Part shown: positions 51,458 through 59,877 of the stretch, in pieces
Position numbering within the stretch: the first letter of the stretch is position 1
Layout: every line of letters begins with the position of its first letter
DNA from: Solimicrobium sp040544425
Lineage (GTDB): Bacteria > Pseudomonadota > Gammaproteobacteria > Burkholderiales > Burkholderiaceae_D
Reading direction: 5' to 3'
DNA: 64,000 nucleotides
Assembly: GCA_040544425.1 (NCBI GenBank)
Contig: JBEONO010000006.1
Span: forward strand, 1-64,000
Made by a program: the position numbers and the translations under genes
The notes under the pieces: model-generated
What the model was told of the DNA's origin: nothing
The model's database searches: none
Seen by the model: only the letters and a program-made list of their open reading frames with translations

Positions 51458-52419
51458 GGGTGAGTGCCTTTCACTTCATCCTTGTTGTCTTCTTTGACCT
51501 TGGCCGCGCCCGGCTCAACATTGTCACGGGTAACATGCCGCACGACTTTCCTGGGCTTGCCGTCTTCTTCTTCCGGTCGCGCTTCAATATGAGTATCGAC
51601 CAGGAGCACCAGCACATCCTTTTGCCTGTCCAGTCCGGCGATCGGCAGACAGGCGATGCGCTCGAACGTGGTGGTCGCATTATTTTCAACCCGGGTGGCG
51701 CGCGCCACCATCAAGCCTGGCGGATAAATGCCATCAATCCCGGAGGTCACCAGCACGTCGCCCGCTTTGATATCCGCGTTACTGGGCACACGCAATTCGA
51801 GACTGCCGACCTGTCCTTTGCCATACACCACGCTGCGCAGGCCGTTGCGCTGGACCTGCACCGGAATGGCCTGATCTTTATCAGTCAGCAGAGTCACTTC
51901 GGCGGTGAGCGGAAAGACCCGGGTAATTTGCCCGACCACACCCTGATCATCGATGACCGGCTGACCCAGAGCGATTCCGTTTTTAAGGCCACGATTCAAA
52001 ATGATCTTTCGTGTAAAGCTGTCGCGCGCATCGTAGAGTATTTCTGCCATCACCGATTTCACCGGCACCGTTTCACTGGTGGCCAGCAGGCGCCGCAACT
52101 GCGCGTTTTCGATTTTGAGCTGCTGGTCCTGGGCGACGCTGAGTGACTGGCTCAGTTGAGCGCGTTTGAGTGTGGCATTTTCATTTTCCAGCTTCGAAAC
52201 CTGGGCAAAATAATCACCCATGCCACGCACCATGTCGCGCGGCATGACAGCCAGCATTTGCAGGGGATAAAGGGCAGAGGCGACGACCTGGCGGGCCAGA
52301 TTCAGCGTTTGCAGCCTGGCGTCAATGACTAACAGCAGGATCGCGACCAGTGAAAAAAAGACCACTTTAACTCGCGCCGAGGCGCCTTGTTTGAAAAGTG
52401 GTGGTGGACTGTATTCCAT
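51454..52419 (-). CDS. mreC: rod-shape protein MreC
   Basis: Inner-membrane and periplasmic scaffold of the elongasome. 321 residues: a single membrane helix near residues 20-40 (VKVVFFSLVAILLLVID), then a coiled coil (LENENATLKRAQLSQS) and two beta-barrels with VTLLTDKDQAIPVQVQRNGL and DVLVTSGIDGIYPPGLMVA, the family signature. The C-terminal 50 residues are charged and low in complexity. A hairpin separates it from mreB. Confidence 0.95.
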   Translation of the reverse strand: MEYSPPPLFKQGASARVKVVFFSLVAILLLVIDARLQTLNLARQVVASALYPLQMLAVMPRDMVRGMGDYFAQVSKLENENATLKRAQLSQSLSVAQDQQLKIENAQLRRLLATSETVPVKSVMAEILYDARDSFTRKIILNRGLKNGIALGQPVIDDQGVVGQITRVFPLTAEVTLLTDKDQAIPVQVQRNGLRSVVYGKGQVGSLELRVPSNADIKAGDVLVTSGIDGIYPPGLMVARATRVENNATTTFERIACLPIAGLDRQKDVLVLLVDTHIEARPEEEDGKPRKVVRHVTRDNVEPGAAKVKEDNKDEVKGTHP

Positions 52420-52479
52420 CGTTTCCAGGTCACAATTACAGAATTAAAACGGCGGCGCGTTACGCCATATGAGGAGACT

Positions 52480-52505
52480 GGTGTAATACGCTACGCTATT
52501 ACACC
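52480..52505 (-). other. hairpin between mreB and mreC
   Basis: A perfect 9-bp stem (GGTGTAATA with TATTACACC) and eight-base loop lies just past the mreB stop. There is no T-tract, so it is more likely an RNA-processing or stability element. It could let mreB be expressed above mreCD. Confidence 0.45.
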
Positions 52506-52518
52506 CTGCAACACAATG

Positions 52519-53562
52519 TTATTCGTACGAGAACATTGAGCCTAATTTTTCGATTCTGTCCAAGGCCATACCGGAACCGCGTACCACGCAGGTCAGTGGA
52601 TCTTCCGCGACGATTACCGGCAAACCGGTTTCTTCCATCAACAGGCGGTCCAGATCGCGCAGCAATGCGCCGCCGCCAGTCAACATCATCCCTTTTTCGG
52701 CGATGTCGGCACCCAGTTCCGGCGGGGTCTGTTCCAGGGCATTCTTGACCGCAGAAACGATATTGTTCAGCGGATCAGTCAGTGCCTCCAGAATTTCATT
52801 ACTGGAAATGGTGAACGAACGGGGAATACCCTCGGACAGATTGCGCCCCTTGACTTCCATTTCGCGCACTTCCGAACCCGGGAAAGCGGAGCCGATGGTT
52901 TTCTTGATCGCTTCGGCGGTCTGCTCACCGATCAACATACCGTAGTTGCGGCGGATGTAATTCACGATCGCTTCGTCGAACTTGTCACCACCAACGCGGA
53001 TCGACCCTTTGAATACCATACCGCCCAGTGAAATAATCCCGACTTCGGTCGTACCGCCGCCGATATCCACCACCATCGAACCGGTGGCTTCGGAGACCGG
53101 CAGGCCGGCACCAATTGCAGCGGCCATCGGTTCTTCGATCAGGTACACCTGCGAGGCACCGGCGCCCAGCGCGGATTCGCGAATCGCGCGACGTTCCACC
53201 TGAGTGGAACCGCAAGGGACACAAATAATGATCCGCGGCGATGGCTTGAAAAATTTGGTGTCGTGCACCATGCGGATGAATTGCTTCAACATTTGCTCGG
53301 TGACGGTGAAGTCGGCAATCACGCCGTCTTTCATCGGGCGGATCGCTTCGATATTGCCAGGAACTTTACCAAGCATCTGCTTGGCTTCCTTACCGACCGC
53401 CTGAATCGTCTTCTTGCCGTTCGGGCCGCCTTCCTGGCGAATTGCCACAACCGAAGGCTCATCCAACACGATGCCCTGGCCACGAACGTAAATGAGAGTG
53501 TTTGCTGTGCCTAGGTCGATGGCCAGGTCATTTGAAAAATAGCTACGAAAAAAACCGAACAT
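52519..53562 (-). CDS. mreB: bacterial actin MreB
   Basis: Forms membrane-bound filaments that direct cell-wall synthesis. 347 residues. Actin-fold motifs: DLGTANTLIYVRGQG (phosphate 1), CVPCGSTQVERRAI, VDIGGGTTEVGIISLGG (phosphate 2) and LTGGGALLRDLD (adenosine). The FFRSYFSNDLA N-terminus provides the amphipathic membrane anchor. It is the first gene of the minus-strand shape operon and divergent from gatC. Confidence 0.98.
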   Translation of the reverse strand: MFGFFRSYFSNDLAIDLGTANTLIYVRGQGIVLDEPSVVAIRQEGGPNGKKTIQAVGKEAKQMLGKVPGNIEAIRPMKDGVIADFTVTEQMLKQFIRMVHDTKFFKPSPRIIICVPCGSTQVERRAIRESALGAGASQVYLIEEPMAAAIGAGLPVSEATGSMVVDIGGGTTEVGIISLGGMVFKGSIRVGGDKFDEAIVNYIRRNYGMLIGEQTAEAIKKTIGSAFPGSEVREMEVKGRNLSEGIPRSFTISSNEILEALTDPLNNIVSAVKNALEQTPPELGADIAEKGMMLTGGGALLRDLDRLLMEETGLPVIVAEDPLTCVVRGSGMALDRIEKLGSMFSYE

Positions 53563-53890
53563 GTTTATCCTGTGCGCTTTACTGCGCGATTAAAAATGGA
53601 ATAGGGGGTGAAGCTTGCTTTTTTGTTTTTGCTTACAGAGTGCGAGAGTGGAATTATGCGGAACAAAGTCCGTATTCAATCGAAGTTCGACCATTGTTCA
53701 ACATATCCCAGACATTAACCCGGCATTCTACCTTATAATTTGCCTGAATTTGGATCAGTTACATGCTTTAACAACTGCATTTTCCAATTTATTCATTTGT
53801 CTTTTTAACCACTTGCTCCCTTTTTCAAATCAACGGCTTCAAGCCAGGCCTGATTTGCTTTGCTAACCTGAATTGCCTGACCACTCCACT
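53563..53890. other. divergent spacer between mreB and gatC
   Basis: This 328-base stretch contains both promoters. A TATAAT hexamer lies on the plus strand at 53734-53739, about 150 bases before gatC, without a good -35. No repeats or small genes were found. Confidence 0.4.
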
Positions 53891-54193
53891 ATGTCACTCG
53901 AAAAAAAAGACGTCACCCGCATCGCGCATCTGGCGCATCTGGAATTATCCGATGAGCAAACCAGTAAAACGCTCGAGCAATTGAATGGTATTTTCGCTCT
54001 GGTTGAGAAAATGCAGGCCATCGATACCAAAGGCATTGAACCACTCAGCCATCCCTTCGCCCTGGTGGTCGACGAACTGGCGCTGCGCCTGCGCGACGAC
54101 AAGGTCACCGAATCCAATCACCGCGACGCCTATCAGCAATCTGCACCAGCGGTCCAGGACGGCCTGTATCTGGTTCCGAAGGTCATCGAATAA
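53891..54193 (+). CDS. gatC: aspartyl/glutamyl-tRNA amidotransferase subunit C
   Basis: Clamp subunit that stabilises GatA-GatB. 100 residues from ATG (MSLEKKDVTRIAHLAHLELS); a TTG six codons earlier is rejected. LNGIFALVEKMQAIDTKGIEPLSHPF is the family signature. First gene of gatCAB, followed by gatA 24 bases on. Confidence 0.96.
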   Translation: MSLEKKDVTRIAHLAHLELSDEQTSKTLEQLNGIFALVEKMQAIDTKGIEPLSHPFALVVDELALRLRDDKVTESNHRDAYQQSAPAVQDGLYLVPKVIE

Positions 54194-54217
54194 ATCGCCA
54201 TTACATAAAACCATCTC

Positions 54218-55675
54218 ATGCATACCAAGACCCTGACTGAACTTTCCGCCCTCTTGCACAGCAAGCAGGTTTCTGCGACGGAACTGGCCCAACATTACCT
54301 GTCGCGCATCGCAGCGTCGGACCTGAACGCGTTTAACCATGTCGACCCGGCTCTGACCCTGGCGCAGGCCACACTCGCCGACCGCTTATTGACCCAGCCC
54401 AATCCCCACCCGCTGGCCGGCATACCGATCGCGCACAAGGATATTTTTGTCACGCAGGACTGGCGCTCGACAGCAGGCTCGAAGATGCTGGCGAACTACA
54501 CCAGTCCATTCGATGCGACCGTGGTCGCGCGTTACCGGCACGCCGGTATGGTCACACTGGGCAAACTGAATTGCGATGAATTCGCCATGGGTTCGGCCAA
54601 TGAAAACTCGTTTTTCGGACCAGTCAAGAATCCCTGGGACAAACGGGCGGTGCCCGGTGGTTCGTCAGGTGGTTCGGCAGCGGCCATTGCAGCGCGTTTA
54701 ACACCTGCGGCAACCGCCACCGACACGGGCGGCTCAATCCGCCAGCCAGCCGCATTTTGCGGCGTGACCGGCATCAAACCCACTTACGGCCGGGTCTCGC
54801 GCTTCGGTATGATCGCATTCGCATCGTCACTGGATCAGGCCGGACCAATCGCCCAGACCGCTGCAGATTGCGCTTTGCTGCTGAACAGCATGGCTGGGTT
54901 TGATGAGCGTGATTCAACCAGTCTGGAGCATCCGGATGAAGATTTTCAACGCGAATTGAATACCTCATTAAAGGGTTTGCGGATTGGCGTGCCGCGCGAA
55001 TTTTTCGGCGCAGGTATTGCCAGTGATGTCGAGCAGGCTGTGCGCGCTGCGTTAACCAAATACGAAGAATTAGGCGCGACACTGGTCGAAATATCTTTAC
55101 CCAAAACTGAACTGTCCATCCCGGTGTATTACGTCATCGCGCCCGCCGAAGCCTCGTCCAACCTGAGCCGCTTTGACGGCGTGCGTTACGGTCACCGCGC
55201 TGCGCACTACGACGGGTTGACCGATATGTATAAAAAATCGCGCAGCGAAGGGTTTGGCGCGGAAGTGCAACGACGCATTCTGGTCGGCAGTTATGTCCTG
55301 TCGCACGGTTATTACGACGCCTATTATCTGCAGGCGCAAAAAATTCGCAGACTGATCGCTGAAGATTTTCAGGCGGCGTTCAAACAATGCGACGTCATCA
55401 TGGGACCGGTAGCGCCAACCGTGGCCTGGGATCTGGGTGACAAGGCAGACGATCCGGTCGCCAATTATCTGGCCGATATTTTCACGCTCTCGACCAGTCT
55501 GGCCGGTTTGCCCGGTATGTCGCTGCCCTGCGGGTTTGGTCAGGGTGAAAAAAATGGCAAACGTCCGGTCGGACTGCAGCTGATCGGCAATTATTTCAGC
55601 GAAGCGAAGCTGTTGGGCGTTGCCCATCAATACCAATTGGCCACTGACTGGCACAAACAAACACCAAGCGTTTAA
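54218..55675 (+). CDS. gatA: aspartyl/glutamyl-tRNA amidotransferase subunit A
   Basis: The glutaminase that frees ammonia for transamidation of Asp-tRNA(Asn) and Glu-tRNA(Gln). 485 residues. The amidase signature is intact: PVKNPWDKRAVPGGSSGGSA and TDTGGSIRQPAAFCG hold the Ser-cisSer-Lys triad, with the lysine in IAHKD. Followed by gatB after 11 bases. Confidence 0.97.
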   Translation: MHTKTLTELSALLHSKQVSATELAQHYLSRIAASDLNAFNHVDPALTLAQATLADRLLTQPNPHPLAGIPIAHKDIFVTQDWRSTAGSKMLANYTSPFDATVVARYRHAGMVTLGKLNCDEFAMGSANENSFFGPVKNPWDKRAVPGGSSGGSAAAIAARLTPAATATDTGGSIRQPAAFCGVTGIKPTYGRVSRFGMIAFASSLDQAGPIAQTAADCALLLNSMAGFDERDSTSLEHPDEDFQRELNTSLKGLRIGVPREFFGAGIASDVEQAVRAALTKYEELGATLVEISLPKTELSIPVYYVIAPAEASSNLSRFDGVRYGHRAAHYDGLTDMYKKSRSEGFGAEVQRRILVGSYVLSHGYYDAYYLQAQKIRRLIAEDFQAAFKQCDVIMGPVAPTVAWDLGDKADDPVANYLADIFTLSTSLAGLPGMSLPCGFGQGEKNGKRPVGLQLIGNYFSEAKLLGVAHQYQLATDWHKQTPSV

Positions 55676-55686
55676 GAGGACACATT

Positions 55687-57153
55687 ATGGAATGGGAAGT
55701 AGTGATCGGTTTCGAAACGCATGCGCAGCTCTTGACCAAATCCAAAATTTTTAGCGGCTCATCCATCCAGTTCGGTGCTGAACCAAATACCCAGGCCAGC
55801 CCGGTTGATCTGGCGCTGCCCGGTGTGTTACCGGTGTTGAATCGGGGTGCGGTTGAAAAGGCGATCCAGTTTGGCCTGGCGGTCAACGCCACGATTGCGC
55901 CGAAATCGATCTTCGCACGCAAAAATTATTTTTATCCCGATCTGCCCAAGGGCTATCAAATCAGCCAGTTCGAATTACCGGTGGTGCAGGGCGGGACTGT
56001 CAGCTTTGCCATGGAGCGCGACGGTAAAACCGAAATCCGTTCGGTGCAACTGACACGCGCCCACCTTGAGGAAGATGCCGGTAAATCGTTGCATGAAGAC
56101 TATCAGGGCATGAGCGGCATCGACCTCAATCGCGCCGGAACACCGCTGCTGGAAATCGTGACCGAGCCGGTGATGCGCAGTGCCACCGAGGCAGTTGCGT
56201 ACGCCAAGGCACTGCATTCTCTGGTGACCTGGCTGGGTATCTGCGACGGCAATATGCAGGAAGGTTCGTTCCGTTGCGACGCCAACGTGTCGGTGCGTCC
56301 GGTCGGACAAGTGGAATTCGGCACGCGCTGCGAAATCAAGAACCTGAATTCGTTTCGCTTTTTGGAAGAAGCCATCAACATCGAAGTGCGTCGTCAGATT
56401 GAGTTGATTGAAGACGGCGGCAGAGTGGTGCAGGAAACCCGTCTGTACGATCCGGACAAAAAACAGACCCGCTCGATGCGCAGCAAGGAAGATTCGCAGG
56501 ATTACCGTTACTTCCCTGATCCTGATCTGTTGCCGCTGGTGATCAGCGAAGCCTGGATTGCCCGTGTCAAAGCAGAGATGCCGGAACTGCCTGCCGCAAT
56601 GCGCGCGCGCCTGATCAGCGATTTCGGTCTGTCCGAGTATGACGCGATGGTCCTGACCCAATCCAAGGCCACGGCCAGTTACTTTGAAACCGTGGTCAAT
56701 CACGCCGGTCATGCCCAGGCCAAACCGGCCGCAAACTGGATGATGGGCGACGTCGCATCAACGCTCAACCGCGAAGGGATTGATATCAGCGCCATCCCTG
56801 TGTCTGCCGCACAATTGGCCCTGCTGCTGCAACGTATCGCAGACGGCACCATTTCCAACAAGATTGCCAAGGAAGTGTTTGCGGCAATGTGGCAAGAGCC
56901 TTCAACCGATGCAAATCTGGCTGATACGGTGATCGAAACCAAAGGCTTGAAACAGATTTCCGATCCAAACGCGCTGGAAAAAATCATCGACGAAGTATTG
57001 GCAGCCAATCCAAAATCGGTCGAGGAATTCCGCGCCGGGAAAGAAAAAGCGTTCAATGCCCTGGTGGGACAGGCGATGAAAGCGACCAAAGGGAAAGGCA
57101 ATCCGGCACAGGTAAATGCTTTGCTGCTGGCGAAGTTGAATTCGGCTACGTAG
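55687..57153 (+). CDS. gatB: aspartyl/glutamyl-tRNA amidotransferase subunit B
   Basis: Activates the mischarged aminoacyl group with ATP and receives ammonia from GatA. 488 residues. EVVIGFETHAQL, FARKNYFYPDLPKGYQISQ and the cradle motif GIDLNRAGTPLLEIVTEP are canonical. The C-terminal helical YqeY-like tail (from about 390) binds tRNA. A terminator inside an inverted-repeat array follows. Confidence 0.97.
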   Translation: MEWEVVIGFETHAQLLTKSKIFSGSSIQFGAEPNTQASPVDLALPGVLPVLNRGAVEKAIQFGLAVNATIAPKSIFARKNYFYPDLPKGYQISQFELPVVQGGTVSFAMERDGKTEIRSVQLTRAHLEEDAGKSLHEDYQGMSGIDLNRAGTPLLEIVTEPVMRSATEAVAYAKALHSLVTWLGICDGNMQEGSFRCDANVSVRPVGQVEFGTRCEIKNLNSFRFLEEAINIEVRRQIELIEDGGRVVQETRLYDPDKKQTRSMRSKEDSQDYRYFPDPDLLPLVISEAWIARVKAEMPELPAAMRARLISDFGLSEYDAMVLTQSKATASYFETVVNHAGHAQAKPAANWMMGDVASTLNREGIDISAIPVSAAQLALLLQRIADGTISNKIAKEVFAAMWQEPSTDANLADTVIETKGLKQISDPNALEKIIDEVLAANPKSVEEFRAGKEKAFNALVGQAMKATKGKGNPAQVNALLLAKLNSAT

Positions 57154-57176
57154 ACCGGAGCCAGGCATTTCCCGAG

Positions 57177-57312
57177 AAAATCGACCGCAAAATTTTAAAT
57201 TTGACCGGAACGAGGCTAAGAAATATAAAAATGGCCGCAAATTATGATTTGCGGCTTTTTTTATGGTATTTTCTCGAAACCCGGTCGATTTTATAATTTT
57301 GCGGTCAAATTT
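57177..57312. repeat. four 11-nt motifs in a symmetrical inverted array
   Basis: Two copies of an 11-mer (reading AAAATCGACCG at 57177-57187 and AAATTTGACCG at 57197-57207) stand 20 bases apart on the left, and two copies of the complement (CGGTCGATTTT at 57282-57292 and CGGTCAAATTT at 57302-57312) stand 20 bases apart on the right. As 31-base arms the two sides match 26 of 31. The gatB terminator lies between them, and the right arm contains TATAAT at 57292-57297, just before fic. Either ends of a small mobile element or a set of operators for fic. Confidence 0.75.
57234..57262 (+). terminator. intrinsic terminator of gatCAB
   Basis: A perfect 9-bp stem (GCCGCAAAT with ATTTGCGGC) with loop TATG is followed by seven T. 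It lies at the centre of the inverted motif array. Confidence 0.92.
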
Positions 57313-57318
57313 CTATTT

Positions 57319-58848
57319 ATGGATCGTAATTCCTTACTGCCACTCGGCTACCACGCCATCACTCAACGCTTCCAGCTGCAAACGCTGCCACTGGACAGTT
57401 GCGCGCTATTGGATTCGCGCTTGATGCAGCGCCAAAGCCGACAATCCGGCGGGCGCTGGATCGAGTTGTTCGGAGCGAGCTATCAGCCAGAAGACTCATT
57501 GAAAGGTCACCTGCAATTCGCGCTGCGTTACGAGGGCATCAACCTGCAGGTTTTGGCGATCCTGTTCAGTCAGTCCGGTCATATCGCCAATATTGAGGCC
57601 GAGCTGTGCGCCTGGTTAAGCAGCAGCCCGGAATCGCGCTATGCACGCATTGCCTGCTTTCTTTACGAATGGATTACCCAAAAGCGCCTGCCCATTGACG
57701 ATCCGGTTTCGCCGCGCGCCAGTTACCAACCCGCCCTTGATGAAACACAGCAGTTCGGACTTTGCGCGGGCACCACTGCCACAGGTGAAAAGCTTGCTCG
57801 CTTTCGCATTTTAAATAACCTGCCCGGCAATCTGGACTTTTGCCCGCTGGTGCGCAAGACGCCGTATCTCAAGGAAATGGTTGCAAAGGACTTGCGGCAG
57901 CGCACTGAGCAAGTCCTGGCTTCCTATGACCAGGCGTTGTTGAGCCGCGCGGCTGCGTATCTGTATCTGAAAGAGACCCAGTCGTCATTTGAAGTGGAGC
58001 GGGAACAACCATCGGCGCAGCGGGCGCGACGCTTTGTTGATCTGTTGCGCCGCGCCGATACGCGTGAACCGTTATCGGCTGACCGTTTGATTGAATTGCA
58101 GCACGCCGTGCTCGACCCGCGCTTCCACGAATTCTGCTGGCGAACCCGTCAAAACTGGATAGGCAAGGACCTCGAATACCGGCACCAGATCGATTTTGTG
58201 CCGCCACGTCCCGAAGAATTGTCATCGCTGATGCAGGGATTAATTGCGATGGCAAACCAGGATGTGGGTCGCATCGATGCCGTGGTGCTGGCCACTTCGA
58301 TCGCGTTTGGATTTGTGTATCTCCATCCGTTCATGGATGGCAATGGCCGGATTCACCGCTACCTGATTCACGACCTGCTGGCCAAGGCGGGATTCACGCC
58401 GCGTGGCATTGTGCTGCCGGTATCGGCAGTCATTTTGGCCAATCTGGAAAATTACGTCGCGACCCTCGAACATTTTTCCCGTCCGCTCAATCGTCTGACT
58501 GACTATCATCCGGACACCCCCGACATTGCTGCGCAGGGCAATGATGCAGTCTATTTCCGCTATCCCGATTTCACGCGTCAGGCCGAGTTTCTGTATAGCG
58601 CACTGGAGCGCACCGTCGAACAGGATGTGCAACAGGAAATCAATTATTTGCTGGGCTTTGATAAAGCGTACAAGGCATTGAACGGCCAGCTGGATTGGCC
58701 GCCGCACACGCTCGAATTATTTATTCAGATAACGCATTCGAATGCGGGCAGGCTGTCCGCCAAAAAACGCAAGAGCCATTTCGGCTGGATGAGTGAGCAC
58801 GAAGTTGAACTGGCGCAGCAAGGTGTCAGGCAGGCGTTTGATCTATAG
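57319..58848 (+). CDS. Fic-domain protein (predicted AMP transferase)
   Basis: Fic enzymes move AMP, or less often another nucleotide part, onto a hydroxyl group of target proteins. 509 residues from the ATG; a longer frame to the left would run through the terminator and is rejected. The active site LHPFMDGNGRIHRY begins with the catalytic His336, and the Mg/ATP-binding GNGR is intact. The N-terminal 250 residues are of unknown function. The inhibitory (S/T)xxxE(G/N) motif was not found by eye. A TATAAT box lies 27 bases before the start, within a motif array. No antitoxin-like gene is next to it; the downstream gene is convergent. Host or self target unknown. Confidence 0.88.
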   Translation: MDRNSLLPLGYHAITQRFQLQTLPLDSCALLDSRLMQRQSRQSGGRWIELFGASYQPEDSLKGHLQFALRYEGINLQVLAILFSQSGHIANIEAELCAWLSSSPESRYARIACFLYEWITQKRLPIDDPVSPRASYQPALDETQQFGLCAGTTATGEKLARFRILNNLPGNLDFCPLVRKTPYLKEMVAKDLRQRTEQVLASYDQALLSRAAAYLYLKETQSSFEVEREQPSAQRARRFVDLLRRADTREPLSADRLIELQHAVLDPRFHEFCWRTRQNWIGKDLEYRHQIDFVPPRPEELSSLMQGLIAMANQDVGRIDAVVLATSIAFGFVYLHPFMDGNGRIHRYLIHDLLAKAGFTPRGIVLPVSAVILANLENYVATLEHFSRPLNRLTDYHPDTPDIAAQGNDAVYFRYPDFTRQAEFLYSALERTVEQDVQQEINYLLGFDKAYKALNGQLDWPPHTLELFIQITHSNAGRLSAKKRKSHFGWMSEHEVELAQQGVRQAFDL

Positions 58849-58862
58849 ATGGGTCCGCCCGG

Positions 58863-59777
58863 TCATTGTTCTGCTATGCCGGACACCAGCTTGTTTTGCC
58901 AACCACTGGCCGCGGCAGGTTTCCAGACCAGCCAGCAATTTTCGATGCAGTGATAAGGACAATCGGAGACTTTTACTCTGACCAGTTCCGGATCTTTCAA
59001 GGCAAAATCCGGCAGGTATGCCAGGGCCTGATTTGATTTGACCAGAGCAGTCAGTAACTGCAAATCTTCCAGCCAAAACCGGATTTTTCTCGGCAGCTTA
59101 TCGTCGCGCCAGCCGTCCGAGCGCGCACCGCGTGGCACGCCGCAAAACAGGGATCGATCCGGGCAGGCGAAGTCGTATTGCAGCACCTGTTCGGTGGTCG
59201 CGCTGAAGCGCGCATCGCCGCGTTTGGTTTGTTTGGCCACTTCCAACAGCGGATGCGCAGGACCTGCGACCAGTCGCATCGTAATGCTGCCGAGCGACAC
59301 CGCTTCCAGTCCAGCTGGCAGTGCAGCGTCGACAGCAGCGCCGGTTGCCAGAGCGAAATCGGCTTCACCGCGGTTGAGCGCCCCAATTGCAGCATCTTCA
59401 AATTGCGCCTCAAACGCCATACCAAAATTCGGGTGATTTTTTTTCAAAAGCTCAGACAGCTCGGAACCGTAGCGCCACAGCAAAACGGCCGGTCCAACGA
59501 TCCGGCAATGCAACTGCTGACGATTGCCGCGAAATTCTGCCTGGGTCAGGTCGGCCAATGCCACCAGCTGCAATGCCCGCTCGCGCAACTGCTCGCCGCG
59601 GGCATTCAGGCGCAGCCGTTTTCCGATACGTTCGAACAGCGGGGTATTGAGAGTCATTTCCAGACGTCGCATCGCTTTGGATAAAGCGGATGGACTTTGA
59701 TGTAATTCGAGTGCGGCACTGCGAATATTGGCGTCGCGCGCAATCACCAGAAAAGACCGCAGGTCGTCGATATCCAA
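58863..59777 (-). CDS. LysR-family transcriptional regulator
   Basis: 304 residues from a TTG start, with GAGGA at a good distance; the outer TTG five codons upstream is part of that RBS. The winged helix-turn-helix is at about 5-62 (LRSFLVIARDANIRSAALEL; SPSALSKAMRRLEMTLNTPLF). The effector domain fills the rest. It is divergent from an oxidoreductase gene, with 100 bases between start codons, so it probably controls that gene and itself. Effector unknown. Confidence 0.9.
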   Translation of the reverse strand: MDIDDLRSFLVIARDANIRSAALELHQSPSALSKAMRRLEMTLNTPLFERIGKRLRLNARGEQLRERALQLVALADLTQAEFRGNRQQLHCRIVGPAVLLWRYGSELSELLKKNHPNFGMAFEAQFEDAAIGALNRGEADFALATGAAVDAALPAGLEAVSLGSITMRLVAGPAHPLLEVAKQTKRGDARFSATTEQVLQYDFACPDRSLFCGVPRGARSDGWRDDKLPRKIRFWLEDLQLLTALVKSNQALAYLPDFALKDPELVRVKVSDCPYHCIENCWLVWKPAAASGWQNKLVSGIAEQ

Positions 59778-59826
59778 AATGTAAATCCTCAAAGTGCACA
59801 GGTGCGTATATTAAGTTGCTTATAGA

Positions 59827-59864
59827 CCGCCATCAAGCAGATTAATATGGCGGCCTGCTATAAA
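59827..59864. promoter_or_regulatory. LysR/oxidoreductase intergenic operator and -10
   Basis: An inverted repeat CCGCCAT...ATGGCGG (13-base gap) lies at 59827-59853, and a second short pair AGCAG...CTGCT overlaps it. An extended -10 (TGCTATAAA) at 59856-59864 lies 13 bases before the oxidoreductase start. This suits regulation by the divergent LysR protein. Confidence 0.45.
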
Positions 59865-59877
59865 ACCGGAATTGTTT

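Noticed and set aside
55975..56712. A 245-codon open frame opposite gatB
   Set aside because: Mirror frame of a conserved gene; His-rich composition is typical of such shadows.
57169..57318. A longer Fic start through the spacer
   Set aside because: The frame would pass through the gatB terminator hairpin and has no RBS.
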